NCBI GenBank assembly: GCA_905480195.1
Contig: CAJQPN010000016.1
Location: 1-64,000, forward strand
From: an uncultured Acidimicrobiales bacterium
Lineage (GTDB): Bacteria > Actinomycetota > Acidimicrobiia > Acidimicrobiales > Aldehydirespiratoraceae
Direction: 5' to 3'
Length of the DNA: 64,000 bases
Of the stretch, positions 53,519 through 61,008 are shown piece by piece. The first letter of the stretch is position 1; each line of letters begins with the position of its first letter. The notes beneath the pieces are model-generated. The model was given only the letters and a program-made list of their open reading frames with translations, had not been told where the DNA came from and did not search any database. A program made the translations under genes and the position numbers.

Positions 53519-54204
53519 GATCTCTCGAGTTCGTAGGCTCGGTCGGTGTGGTGTCGGGAGAAACCGATGGCGGCGTAGGTGGCGTTTGCGGGGTGATTGT
53601 CCGACTCGACGTAGAGCATCCCATGTTCGAGGCCCTGAGCGGCGAGCCACTCGAGCCCGGCCAGGGTCATCGGTCGCCCAAGGCCCTGGCCATGGCGCGA
53701 GGGATCGATGGCGATGACGTAGACCTCGCCGAGATCCGGCTCGAGGTCGCGGTGAATCTTGGTCCAACAGAAGCCGACTAGCACGTCGTCTTCATGAAAG
53801 AGCCGGAAGCCGTCGGGGTCGAACCAGGGCTCGTTCATCGTTGCTTCGACCGCTTCGCGTGTGAGCCCACCCTGCTCGGGGTGCCAGTGGAAGGCACGGT
53901 TGTTGACTCCGATGAACTCCTCGAGATCGTCGGGTGTGTATCCGCGGGTGGTGAGGCCGCTCGACTCGCTGGGAAGGCTGCAACGTAGCTGCCAGAGGTC
54001 TCGATGGCGCCGGAATCCCATTGCGGTGGCGACAGCATCGGCCTCATCGTCTACCTCGCGAATCCAGAGCTGTACGGGGCCACCGTCAGTAGCGGCAAGT
54101 GTGGCCGCGATCTCGACGTGGAGATCGAGCGTGTTGCGGTCCTCTGGAACCACGATGCTCCAGCGATGAGGGCCAAGTGAAGGGCCGGAGAGGTCGAGAG
54201 GCAC
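53515..54204 (-). CDS. GNAT acetyltransferase, mycothiol synthase (MshD)-like
   Basis: The 229-residue protein resembles MshD in its C-terminal GNAT domain: NRAFHWHPEQGGLT, FCWTKIHRD, GEVYVIAIDPSRHGQGLGRPM and LYVESDNHPANATYAAIGF. MshD acetylates Cys-GlcN-Ins to give mycothiol. True MshD has two full GNAT domains in about 300-315 residues; here the N-terminal one is short (~100 residues), so it may be a reduced form or a relative. GTG 54204 is supported by TACCCT ending 6 nt upstream. The stop overlaps rlmN. Confidence 0.78.
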   Translation of the reverse strand: MPLDLSGPSLGPHRWSIVVPEDRNTLDLHVEIAATLAATDGGPVQLWIREVDDEADAVATAMGFRRHRDLWQLRCSLPSESSGLTTRGYTPDDLEEFIGVNNRAFHWHPEQGGLTREAVEATMNEPWFDPDGFRLFHEDDVLVGFCWTKIHRDLEPDLGEVYVIAIDPSRHGQGLGRPMTLAGLEWLAAQGLEHGMLYVESDNHPANATYAAIGFSRHHTDRAYELERS

Positions 54205-54210
54205 ATCGTC

Positions 54211-54216
54211 AGGGTA
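54211..54216 (-). promoter_or_regulatory. Candidate -10 hexamer for leaderless mshD-like gene
   Basis: TACCCT on the minus strand ends 6 nt before GTG 54204. Confidence 0.5.
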
Positions 54217-54279
54217 TCGACCAGCAGCGGTACCAAAAGTACTTCCTTCACCGTGACCGGCTCGAGATGCGCCCGAACG

Positions 54280-54308
54280 GCAAGGACAGTGCGCAGCAAG
54301 GACAGTGC
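54280..54308. repeat. 13-bp direct repeat in the mshD-like / TVP38 intergenic region
   Basis: GCAAGGACAGTGC occurs at 54280-54292 and again at 54296-54308, a 16-bp period. It lies between divergent genes and may bind a regulator. Confidence 0.45.
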
Positions 54309-54385
54309 TCAAGGCGCCGGTGAACTCTTCGGATTCCGTCGGCGAACGGGCCGTCGTCGAAATGTGTCGAGCGACTCATCGCGTG

Positions 54386-54391
54386 TATCGT
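54386..54391 (+). promoter_or_regulatory. Candidate -10 hexamer for the structured RNA
   Basis: TATCGT ends 7 nt before 54399, the first base of hairpin 1, matching the -10 to start distance seen at the leaderless genes here. No clear -35 is seen. Confidence 0.45.
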
Positions 54392-54397
54392 GCGGCC

Positions 54398-54497
54398 TTG
54401 ACCGAGCGCTCGCCGCTCGGTCAGAGAGGCGACATGAGGGATCCGCCGCCCTGTGTCGCCGGCGGCCACCCCTTTGGGGGTGGCCGTTCTTTGTTTT
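54398..54497 (+). ncRNA. Three-hairpin structured RNA ending in an intrinsic terminator
   Basis: Three hairpins follow each other. H1: TGACCGAGC (54399-54407) with GCTCGGTCA (54415-54423), 9 perfect pairs. H2: GGCGACA (54428-54434) with TGTCGCC (54454-54460), plus an inner AGGG/CCCT. H3: the terminator. The region could be a small RNA or a leader riboswitch of the TVP38-type gene. An alternative pairing of GCCGCC (54445-54450) with GGCGGC (54461-54466) would compete with H3, as in an antiterminator. It does not match any RNA family I know. An in-frame ATG at 54434 with AGAGAGG upstream means that translation of part of it cannot be ruled out. Confidence 0.6.
54464..54497 (+). terminator. Intrinsic terminator
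   Basis: GGCCACCCC (54464-54472) pairs perfectly with GGGGTGGCC (54477-54485) around TTTG, and GTTCTTTGTTTT follows. It is the only textbook intrinsic terminator I see in the window, and it lies upstream of a gene rather than after one. Confidence 0.75.
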
Positions 54498-54514
54498 CCG
54501 GCAGACTCCATGGC

Positions 54515-55153
54515 GTGCGAAGACTGACGGTTGTTTTGGTAGTGGGTCTGCTTGCAGGTTTCGCGGTGATGCTCAACGCAGCGGTCACAGCCAGCGATGT
54601 GGAGGAGTTCCTGCTCGGGCGGGGTTGGCTCGGTCCGATCGTCTTCGTGCTGGCGATGTGGATCCTCCAACCGATGCTCCTGCCTGGGCCGGTCTTCATG
54701 GTCCCTGCCTCGCTGGTCTGGTCCGCGCCGGTGGCGATCGCGCTCTCGTGGATCGGCAACATGGGGGCGAGCTTCCTCGCTTTCGCGTTTGCTCGTTGGG
54801 TTGCACGTGACTGGGCCCAGGAAAGGCTCACTGATCGCATCCGGGCGTGGGACGGCCGTCTGGAGCGCGGCGGCATCCGGGAGGTCACGTTGTTTCGGGT
54901 GTTCACTGGCCAGATCACGCCGGCTGATTGGCTGCTCGGTGTCAGTTCCGTTCGACTCACGCCATTTTTCGTCGGTACTGCCGTCGGAATCATCCCGAGC
55001 GTTGTGCTCGTCGTGCTCGTGGGAGCGTCGGTCGGTGAGTGGCTGTTCGCCGAGCCCGAGCGGTGGGGAAGCGTCGTCGTGGCGATCGCTTGCGTAAGCG
55101 CGCTCAGTCGAGTGCGCGCCCGACGTCGCGCAGCCGCCGTTGCACGGTCGTGA
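54515..55153 (+). CDS. TVP38/TMEM64 (VTT-domain) membrane protein
   Basis: The 212-residue protein has about five membrane helices and the VTT-domain pattern: a first helix (about 3-22), then GWLGPIVFVLAMWILQPMLLPGPVFMVPASLVW and the loop FRVFTGQITPADWLLGVSSVRLTPFFVGTAVGIIPS (both given as regions at about 42-74 and 127-162). Such DedA/TVP38 relatives are linked to lipid scrambling or membrane homeostasis. GTG 54515 gives a normal MRR-type N-terminus and family length; an ATG at 54434 would run through the terminator hairpin. Confidence 0.8.
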   Translation: MRRLTVVLVVGLLAGFAVMLNAAVTASDVEEFLLGRGWLGPIVFVLAMWILQPMLLPGPVFMVPASLVWSAPVAIALSWIGNMGASFLAFAFARWVARDWAQERLTDRIRAWDGRLERGGIREVTLFRVFTGQITPADWLLGVSSVRLTPFFVGTAVGIIPSVVLVVLVGASVGEWLFAEPERWGSVVVAIACVSALSRVRARRRAAAVARS

Positions 55154-55295
55154 GCTGCCGCTCGATCTCATGCAGCCGACCGACCACCGGGTCGTCGGGG
55201 TCCGACCTCCGGTGCTCGGCGAGGCTGCCGATCCGCTGGGCGGCATCGGCGATGACAGTGGTGAGTGAGGAGATCTCGGCGGCGTCGGAGTCCAT
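55104..55295 (-). CDS. Possible small helical protein, convergent with the TVP38-type gene
   Basis: A 63-residue ORF with an acidic start and regularly spaced hydrophobics (RLHEIERQLTTVQRRLRDV) that suggest a coiled coil. It overlaps the 3' end of the TVP38-type gene by 50 nt on the other strand and lies close to hisD, which is divergent. The composition looks like a real protein, but I do not recognise it and there is no clear ribosome site. Confidence 0.45.
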   Translation of the reverse strand: MDSDAAEISSLTTVIADAAQRIGSLAEHRRSDPDDPVVGRLHEIERQLTTVQRRLRDVGRALD

Positions 55296-55340
55296 GCCGC
55301 AGTGTGCCGGAAACCAGCCGGTGAGCGACAGTCGCGCCGG

Positions 55341-55346
55341 TAGCGT
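55341..55346 (+). promoter_or_regulatory. Candidate -10 hexamer for the leaderless his operon
   Basis: TAGCGT ends 6 nt before GTG 55353 and 3 nt before GTG 55350; the spacing favours 55353 as the hisD start. Confidence 0.5.
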
Positions 55347-55352
55347 GTAGTG

Positions 55353-56642
55353 GTGCTCCGCCGAATAGACCTGCGCACGTTCGGTGCGGAACTCGACGAG
55401 GTGCTACCCCGACCGACGACGCCCTCAGGTGGCCCGATCGATGTCGTACGAGAGATTCTTGCTGGCGTGCGCGCCAACGGCGATGACGCGGTCCGTGCGT
55501 ACACCGAGCGGTTCGACGGCGTGACGCTCGACGGCCTTGTAGTCGATCCGGCAACGATCGACGCCGCTCTCGATCGAATCGATCCACACGTTCGAAAAGC
55601 GCTCGAGCAGGCTGCCGAACGAATCCGGGCCTATCACGAGGCGCAGATGCCGGCGTCCATCGCTGTTGACCATCCGGGGCTTTCGATTCAAGGTATGCAT
55701 CGCCCGGTCGAACGGGCAGCGTGTTACGTGCCCGGCGGACGTGCGGTGTACCCGTCAACGGTTCTGATGACTGCCGTTCCCGCGTCGGTGGCAGGTGTCG
55801 ATGAGATTGTGCTGTGTGTGCCTCCGGGCCCTGATGGGGCCGTGCCTGACGTTGTGCTGGCAGCCGCGGCCGTCGCCGGAGTGCGCGAGGTCATTTCCGT
55901 CGGAGGGGCACAGGCGATCGGCGCAGTCGCGTTCGGCACCGAGTCGATTCGGCCAGTCGACGTCATTGTCGGTCCCGGCAACGTGTACGTCGCGTTGGCG
56001 AAGCAGGAAGTTGCCGGTTTGGTCGGCGTCCCCTCATCGTTTGCGGGACCGTCCGAGGTCGTCGTCGTCGCCGATGGTTCGGCACCCGCTGCTTACGCAG
56101 CAATCGACGTGATCGTGCAGGCCGAACATGGACCCGATGGGTTGGCGTGGTTTGTGACCTGGGACGAAGCATTCGCCGACGAGGTGCTGAGCGCTATCGA
56201 GCGGCTCGTTGCCACAGCACCACGACAGGCCGAGATTGAAGCAACCCTTGAGGCTTCAGGTATCGCAGTGCTTTGTGCGTCGGCCGAGCAAGCGATGGCG
56301 GTTGCGAACTTCATTGCGCCTGAACATCTCGAGCTTCAGACTGCCGACGACGATGCGCTGTTGCCACTCGTGCGCAATGCTGGTGCGATCTTCTGCGGTG
56401 CGAATGCTCCCGCATCTCTTGGCGACTACGCCGCCGGACCGAGCCATGTGTTGCCCACCAACGGCACCGCAAGATTCGCCAGTGCACTCACCGTGCGTGA
56501 CTTCATGAAGGATCTCCATGTCGTCCGTGTCGAGCGGGAAGGCTTCGAAGCCCTGGCCGACACGGTCGAAGTACTCGCCGGTGCCGAAGGTCTCGACGCA
56601 CACGCTGCCTCGATCCGTATTCGTCGAGGAGCGAGCCGATGA
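55353..56642 (+). CDS. hisD: Histidinol dehydrogenase HisD
   Basis: The 429-residue NAD and zinc enzyme oxidises histidinol to histidine, the last two steps. It has YVPGGRAVYPSTVLM near residue 128, SVGGAQAIGAVAFG near 187, VGPGNVYVALAKQ near 207 and AEHGPDGLAWFVT near 257 with zinc ligand residues, then EHLELQTAD. GTG 55353 is chosen from the -10 spacing. It opens the his operon and overlaps hisC. Confidence 0.95.
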   Translation: MLRRIDLRTFGAELDEVLPRPTTPSGGPIDVVREILAGVRANGDDAVRAYTERFDGVTLDGLVVDPATIDAALDRIDPHVRKALEQAAERIRAYHEAQMPASIAVDHPGLSIQGMHRPVERAACYVPGGRAVYPSTVLMTAVPASVAGVDEIVLCVPPGPDGAVPDVVLAAAAVAGVREVISVGGAQAIGAVAFGTESIRPVDVIVGPGNVYVALAKQEVAGLVGVPSSFAGPSEVVVVADGSAPAAYAAIDVIVQAEHGPDGLAWFVTWDEAFADEVLSAIERLVATAPRQAEIEATLEASGIAVLCASAEQAMAVANFIAPEHLELQTADDDALLPLVRNAGAIFCGANAPASLGDYAAGPSHVLPTNGTARFASALTVRDFMKDLHVVRVEREGFEALADTVEVLAGAEGLDAHAASIRIRRGASR

Positions 56643-57709
56643 CCCGTCCGACGCCGCGCGAGTCGATCACGTTGATGACCGGTTATCACTCGCCCCAGAT
56701 CGACGTCGACGTTCGGCTGAACACCAACGAGAGCCCCGAGCCACCCCCGGGTGGATTTGCCGAGGCGGTCGCTGAACAGGTTTTGGCGATCGACTGGAAC
56801 CGCTATCCGGACCGATCCGCGACCAAGCTCCGTGCTCGCATCGGCGCGAACTACGGCCTGCCGGGAGAACAGGTCTTCGTCGCGAACGGCTCCAACGAGG
56901 TACTGCAGACGCTGCTCTTGACGTTCGCAGGCCCCGGTCGCACCAGTGCGGTGTTTGAGCCCACCTATGCGCTCCACAGCCACCTGAGTCGGGTGACGGG
57001 AACCACCCTGGTCGAGGGCGAACGGGCCAACGATTTCTCGATCGACCTGGCCGAGGTGGAGCGGGTCATGATCGAGCACCGACCCGACGTGCTGTTCTTG
57101 TGTTCACCCAACAACCCCACCGGAATCGTCGATGCGCCAGACACGATTCGTGCTGTCCTCGACATGGTGAGGGCCACGGGCGGACTGCTCTGTGTCGACG
57201 AGGCCTACGGTCAGTTCTCCGACTTCTCCGCCGTCGACTTGCTGGGCGACGACACCCCACTCGTCGTGAGTCGCACCTACTCAAAAACGTGGGCGATGGC
57301 CGCCGTTCGACTCGGCTATCTCCTCGCACCCGACTGGATCGTGACCGAACTCGAAAAGGTCGTGTTGCCGTACCACCTCGACGCAATGACCCAGGTTGCC
57401 GGCACGGTGGCGCTGGACCATCAAGACGCCATGACCGCTCGGGTCGCCCGGCTTGTCGAGGAGCGAGGCCGTCTCATGGCCCGACTGGCGGATCTGCCGC
57501 TCGACGTCTGGCCGTCGGGCGCCAACTTCATCCTGATCCGTCCCACGTGTCGCGACGGGAACGCCGTGTGGCAGGGTCTGGTCGACCGTTCCGTGCTGGT
57601 CCGAAACTGTGCGACCTGGCCCCGTCTCGACGGTTGCTTGCGGATCACGATCGGAACTCCAGAAGAAGACGACCGCCTACTCGATGCTCTCACGGAGGTT
57701 CTGACGTGA
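56639..57709 (+). CDS. hisC: Histidinol-phosphate aminotransferase HisC
   Basis: The 356-residue class I/II PLP aminotransferase has LNTNESPEPPP near residue 28, ANGSNEVLQTLLLTFAGPG, SPNNPTG near 157 and the PLP lysine in SRTYSKTWAMA near 218. It makes histidinol phosphate from imidazole-acetol phosphate. It overlaps hisD and hisB by 4 nt each. Confidence 0.95.
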   Translation: MTRPTPRESITLMTGYHSPQIDVDVRLNTNESPEPPPGGFAEAVAEQVLAIDWNRYPDRSATKLRARIGANYGLPGEQVFVANGSNEVLQTLLLTFAGPGRTSAVFEPTYALHSHLSRVTGTTLVEGERANDFSIDLAEVERVMIEHRPDVLFLCSPNNPTGIVDAPDTIRAVLDMVRATGGLLCVDEAYGQFSDFSAVDLLGDDTPLVVSRTYSKTWAMAAVRLGYLLAPDWIVTELEKVVLPYHLDAMTQVAGTVALDHQDAMTARVARLVEERGRLMARLADLPLDVWPSGANFILIRPTCRDGNAVWQGLVDRSVLVRNCATWPRLDGCLRITIGTPEEDDRLLDALTEVLT

Positions 57710-58314
57710 GCTCTGCCCCTTCCACCCGACGCACTGCGGCCTATGAACGATCGACGAAAGAGACTGAGATCGTCATAGCGCTCGATCTTGACGGCTCTGG
57801 TGCGACCGATATCGAGACCGGTGTGCCGTTCTTCGGGCACATGCTCGACCAGCTCGGACGTCATGGCGGTTTCGATCTCAAGGTCCATGCTGACGGCGAC
57901 CTCGAGATCGATGCCCACCACACCATCGAGGACGTCGGCATCGCGCTAGGGGAGACGTTCCGGAGGGCGTGGGGCGACAAGAAGGGGGTCCGTCGCTTTG
58001 CGTCGAACACCGTTCCGCTCGACGAGGCTGCCGTCGAGATCGTGCTTGACCTTTCCGGTCGCCCGTATCTTCACTACGAGGTCGACTTTCCTGGTGAAAA
58101 AATCCTCAGCGATCCGCCCTTCGATCCCCAGTTGGTCGAGGAGTTCTGGCGTGCCTTCGTGATGGCATCGGGCATAACGCTCCACATCGTGATGCACCGA
58201 GGACGCAACACCCACCACATCGTCGAGGCGACGTTCAAGGGTGTCGCCCGTGCGCTTCGAGATGCAGTTCGGATTGAATCCGACACCCTGCCATCCACCA
58301 AGGGCACGCTCTGA
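57706..58314 (+). CDS. hisB: Imidazoleglycerol-phosphate dehydratase HisB
   Basis: The 202-residue monofunctional dehydratase lacks the histidinol-phosphatase half found in enterobacteria. Its manganese-binding histidine motifs are present: FGHMLDQLGRHGG near residue 44, DAHHTIEDVGIALG near 68, and HIVMHRGRNTHHIVEATFK near 160. GTG 57706 overlaps the hisC stop; the frame is open upstream inside hisC without homology. Confidence 0.95.
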   Translation: MSSAPSTRRTAAYERSTKETEIVIALDLDGSGATDIETGVPFFGHMLDQLGRHGGFDLKVHADGDLEIDAHHTIEDVGIALGETFRRAWGDKKGVRRFASNTVPLDEAAVEIVLDLSGRPYLHYEVDFPGEKILSDPPFDPQLVEEFWRAFVMASGITLHIVMHRGRNTHHIVEATFKGVARALRDAVRIESDTLPSTKGTL

Positions 58315-58315
58315 C

Positions 58316-58936
58316 GTGACCCGGCCCCGTCTCGCGATCCTCGACTACGGGATCGGGAATCTTCATTCCGCACTGAAGGGCTTCGATCGCGCAGGGGCAG
58401 ACGTTCGCCTGACTGCTGATCGTGCCGATATCGAGGCGGCTGACGGCATTGTGCTCCCCGGAGTCGGGGCGTTCGGTCCGTGCGTGGAGGCCCTGCGCAT
58501 GCGGGGACTCGACAAGGTAGCGCTCGAGCGGGTGGGGTCCGGCGTCCCCTTCTTCGGGATCTGCATCGGCATGCAGCTGCTCTTTGCCAGCTCCGAGGAG
58601 GCCGAGGGTCAGCGCGGACTTGGCGTGTTCGAGCGTCGGGTTGTGCAGATACCCGCTGGTGTGAAGCGGCCACAGATGCAGTGGAACATCCTGCAGTACT
58701 GCGATGGCGACCACCCGATGTTCGCCGGCTTGGGCGATGAGGCATGGGTGTACTTCGTTCACTCGTTCAGCGCCGAACCTGGCGAGGATGTGCTCGCCAC
58801 CTGCGCATACGGCGGTGATCTCGTAGCCGCAGTTGCTCGAGACAACGTCTGGGCATGTCAGTTCCACCCCGAGAAATCTGGTCGCAACGGCATCCGTATT
58901 CTCGAGAACTTCGTCGCAACCGTCAGGGAGGCGTGA
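58316..58936 (+). CDS. hisH: Imidazole glycerol phosphate synthase glutaminase HisH
   Basis: The 206-residue class I amidotransferase feeds ammonia to HisF. LAILDYGIGNLHSA opens the protein, the oxyanion strand is VLPGVGAFG, the catalytic cysteine is in FGICIGMQLLF near residue 83, and CQFHPEKSG near 181 gives the His and Glu. It starts at GTG 58316, one base after the hisB stop, and ends overlapping hisA. Confidence 0.95.
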   Translation: MTRPRLAILDYGIGNLHSALKGFDRAGADVRLTADRADIEAADGIVLPGVGAFGPCVEALRMRGLDKVALERVGSGVPFFGICIGMQLLFASSEEAEGQRGLGVFERRVVQIPAGVKRPQMQWNILQYCDGDHPMFAGLGDEAWVYFVHSFSAEPGEDVLATCAYGGDLVAAVARDNVWACQFHPEKSGRNGIRILENFVATVREA

Positions 58937-59667
58937 TGTTTCTGTTTCCGGCCATCGATGTCCGCGACGGCAAGTGTGTTCGGCTCCGCCAGGGTGACTA
59001 CGGCCAAGAGACCGTGTACGGCGATGACCCGGTCGCCCAAGCGGTCGCCTTCGCCGAAGCTGGTGCGGGCTGGATCCATGTGGTCGACCTCGACGCAGCC
59101 CGGACGGGCGTGCCCGTAAATCGGGCCGTCGTTGCAGCGATCGCTGATGCCGTGGACGTGCCGGTACAGACCGGCGGAGGCGTGCGCGACCCCGCTGCTG
59201 CCGATGCACTCTTCGTGGCGGGTGTCGAACGGGTGGTGGTCGGCACGGCAGCACTATCGAATCCAGATTTCGTTCGTGTTCTGGCACGCGATCACCGCGT
59301 TGCGGTCGGACTCGATGCGAAGTCCGGTGAAATCGCTATCGATGGCTGGCTGGTCGGATCTGGGCGCAGCGTCCTCGATGTTGCCCGTTCCTTTGCCGAC
59401 GCAGGCGTCGACGCGTTTGTCGTCACCGACATCAGCCGTGACGGAACACTGGAAGGCCCCGATCTCGACGGTCTGCGAGCGGTGGTGGCGGCAACTCAGG
59501 TCGATGTGGTCGCGAGTGGCGGGGTAGGGACTCTCGACGACCTCCGGGCGTTGGCGGCGATTGAAGCCTCAGGGAAGCGGCTTGCCGGGGCGATCGTCGG
59601 TAAAGCGATGTACGAAGGCCATTTCACCGTCGAAGAGGGAGCCGCTGCGCTTGAGGAGCTGATGTGA
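58936..59667 (+). CDS. hisA: ProFAR isomerase HisA
   Basis: The 243-residue TIM-barrel isomerase opens the ribose ring of ProFAR. It has [19 protein letters not shown] with the catalytic Asp8, [11 protein letters not shown] near 50, QTGGGVRD near 77 and [14 protein letters not shown] near 165 with the second catalytic Asp. In some actinobacteria one enzyme (PriA) serves both His and Trp pathways and trpF is missing; the present sequence cannot settle which type this is. GGGAGG lies 4 nt before ATG 58936. Confidence 0.93.
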   Translation: MFLFPAIDVRDGKCVRLRQGDYGQETVYGDDPVAQAVAFAEAGAGWIHVVDLDAARTGVPVNRAVVAAIADAVDVPVQTGGGVRDPAAADALFVAGVERVVVGTAALSNPDFVRVLARDHRVAVGLDAKSGEIAIDGWLVGSGRSVLDVARSFADAGVDAFVVTDISRDGTLEGPDLDGLRAVVAATQVDVVASGGVGTLDDLRALAAIEASGKRLAGAIVGKAMYEGHFTVEEGAAALEELM

Positions 59668-60443
59668 CCGTTCGTGCCGTCCGGGTGATCCCGTGTCTCG
59701 ATGTCGACGGTGGTCGTGTGGTGAAAGGTGTCAACTTCGTCGACATTCGCGACGCAGGCGATCCGGTGGAACTGGCCGCTCGATATGACGAACAAGGGGC
59801 TGATGAGCTGGTGTTCCTTGACATCACCGCCTCGTCGGCTGAACGAAACACGACGGTCGAGATGGCTCGGTCGGTCGCTGAGCAGGTGTTCATCCCGTTC
59901 ACGATCGGAGGCGGGATCCGTACTGTTGACGACGCGCGCCAGTTGCTCATGGCCGGTGCTGACAAGGTCTCGATCAACACCGCTGCGGTCCGGCGCCCTG
60001 AGCTCATCAGGGAGATCTCTCGTGAATTCGGCGCTCAGTGCTGCGTCGTCGCAATCGACGCTCGCTCAAGCGACGACACGACGTCTGGCTTTGAGGTCTT
60101 CACTCACGGCGGCCGGATACGTACCGGTGTTGACGCAGTCGAGTGGGCGCAACAGGTCGTCCGGTTGGGAGCGGGTGAGATTCTGTTGACGTCAATGAAC
60201 CGTGACGGCACCAAGGACGGCTTTGACATTGCGCTGACGTCGGCGATTAGCGGAGCTGTAGACGTGCCGGTCATCGCCAGTGGTGGCGTCGGCGTACTCG
60301 ACCACTTGGTCGAGGGCGTGATCGACGGCGGCGCCGATGCCGTGTTGGCTGCCAGCATCTTCCACTTCGGGGAGTGCACCGTCGCCGATGCGAAGGGCGC
60401 GTTGCGCGACGCCGGCGTGACCGTCCGGCCGCCTGAGCGCTAG
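59664..60443 (+). CDS. hisF: Imidazole glycerol phosphate synthase cyclase HisF
   Basis: The 259-residue TIM barrel joins PRFAR and ammonia to give imidazole glycerol phosphate and AICAR, which links histidine to purine synthesis. It has [19 protein letters not shown] with catalytic Asp near residue 13, [25 protein letters not shown] and [13 protein letters not shown] with the second Asp near 178. It is the last gene of the hisDCBHAF block. Confidence 0.95.
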   Translation: MTVRAVRVIPCLDVDGGRVVKGVNFVDIRDAGDPVELAARYDEQGADELVFLDITASSAERNTTVEMARSVAEQVFIPFTIGGGIRTVDDARQLLMAGADKVSINTAAVRRPELIREISREFGAQCCVVAIDARSSDDTTSGFEVFTHGGRIRTGVDAVEWAQQVVRLGAGEILLTSMNRDGTKDGFDIALTSAISGAVDVPVIASGGVGVLDHLVEGVIDGGADAVLAASIFHFGECTVADAKGALRDAGVTVRPPER

Positions 60444-60573
60444 GCGCCAGGTTCTCCGGCATTTGGACTGAGATCTTGAGGCGGGATCCGGCGAAGAAGC
60501 GTTTCGCAGCGCCAATCCGGACCGTTTGGAAGGCAGGTTCGATGTCGGCGCGGTCGCGGTAGCGTTGTGCTCC

Positions 60574-60921
60574 GTGCCCGCCGAGAAACGCCCGCTCCAC
60601 GATGACGACCGCCTGCCGGTCAAGATGCTCAACGACCGGATCTTGGTGAAGCTTGGGGAGGCTGACGGGGAACGCCGAAGCAGTGGCGGCATCCTGATCC
60701 CCGCAACTGCGCAGGTCGGAAAGCGCCTTACCTGGGCCGAGATCGTCGCCGTCGGACCGAACGTTCGCAACATCGAAGCTGGGGACCAGGTGTTGTTCAA
60801 CCCCGACGATCGCTACGAGGTCGAGGTTCACGGCACCGACTACATCGTCTTGCGCGAGCGCGACATCCATGCAGTCGCCGCCGAACGTCTCGACGAGGGC
60901 TCTACCGGCCTCTACCTCTGA
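60574..60921 (+). CDS. GroES-like co-chaperonin family protein
   Basis: The 115-residue protein has a GroES-type beta-barrel: LPVKMLNDRILVKLGE near residue 14, the mobile-loop region with SSGGILIPATAQVGKR, EIVAVGPNVRNIEAGDQVLF and DYIVLRERDIHAV. No groEL lies beside it. It ends in TGLYL, which has the GxYL tail form used by proteasome activators. GTG 60574 has TAGCGT ending 8 nt upstream; an ATG at 60625 is a shorter choice. It stands alone between hisF and the convergent amidase. Confidence 0.82.
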   Translation: MPAEKRPLHDDDRLPVKMLNDRILVKLGEADGERRSSGGILIPATAQVGKRLTWAEIVAVGPNVRNIEAGDQVLFNPDDRYEVEVHGTDYIVLRERDIHAVAAERLDEGSTGLYL

Positions 60922-61008
60922 GGCACGTCGTCTCGTAGACCCGGTTCACGACCTGCTGGGGTAGTTCGCGTCTTCAGCGCTGGCGATGCGATCTCGGGTG
61001 CGAGGGAC

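Noticed and set aside
54434-54514. In-frame N-terminal extension of the TVP38-type protein from ATG 54434
   Set aside because: It would translate through a perfect terminator hairpin and adds a Gly/Pro-rich stretch unlike the family; kept as an alternative because AGAGAGG precedes it.
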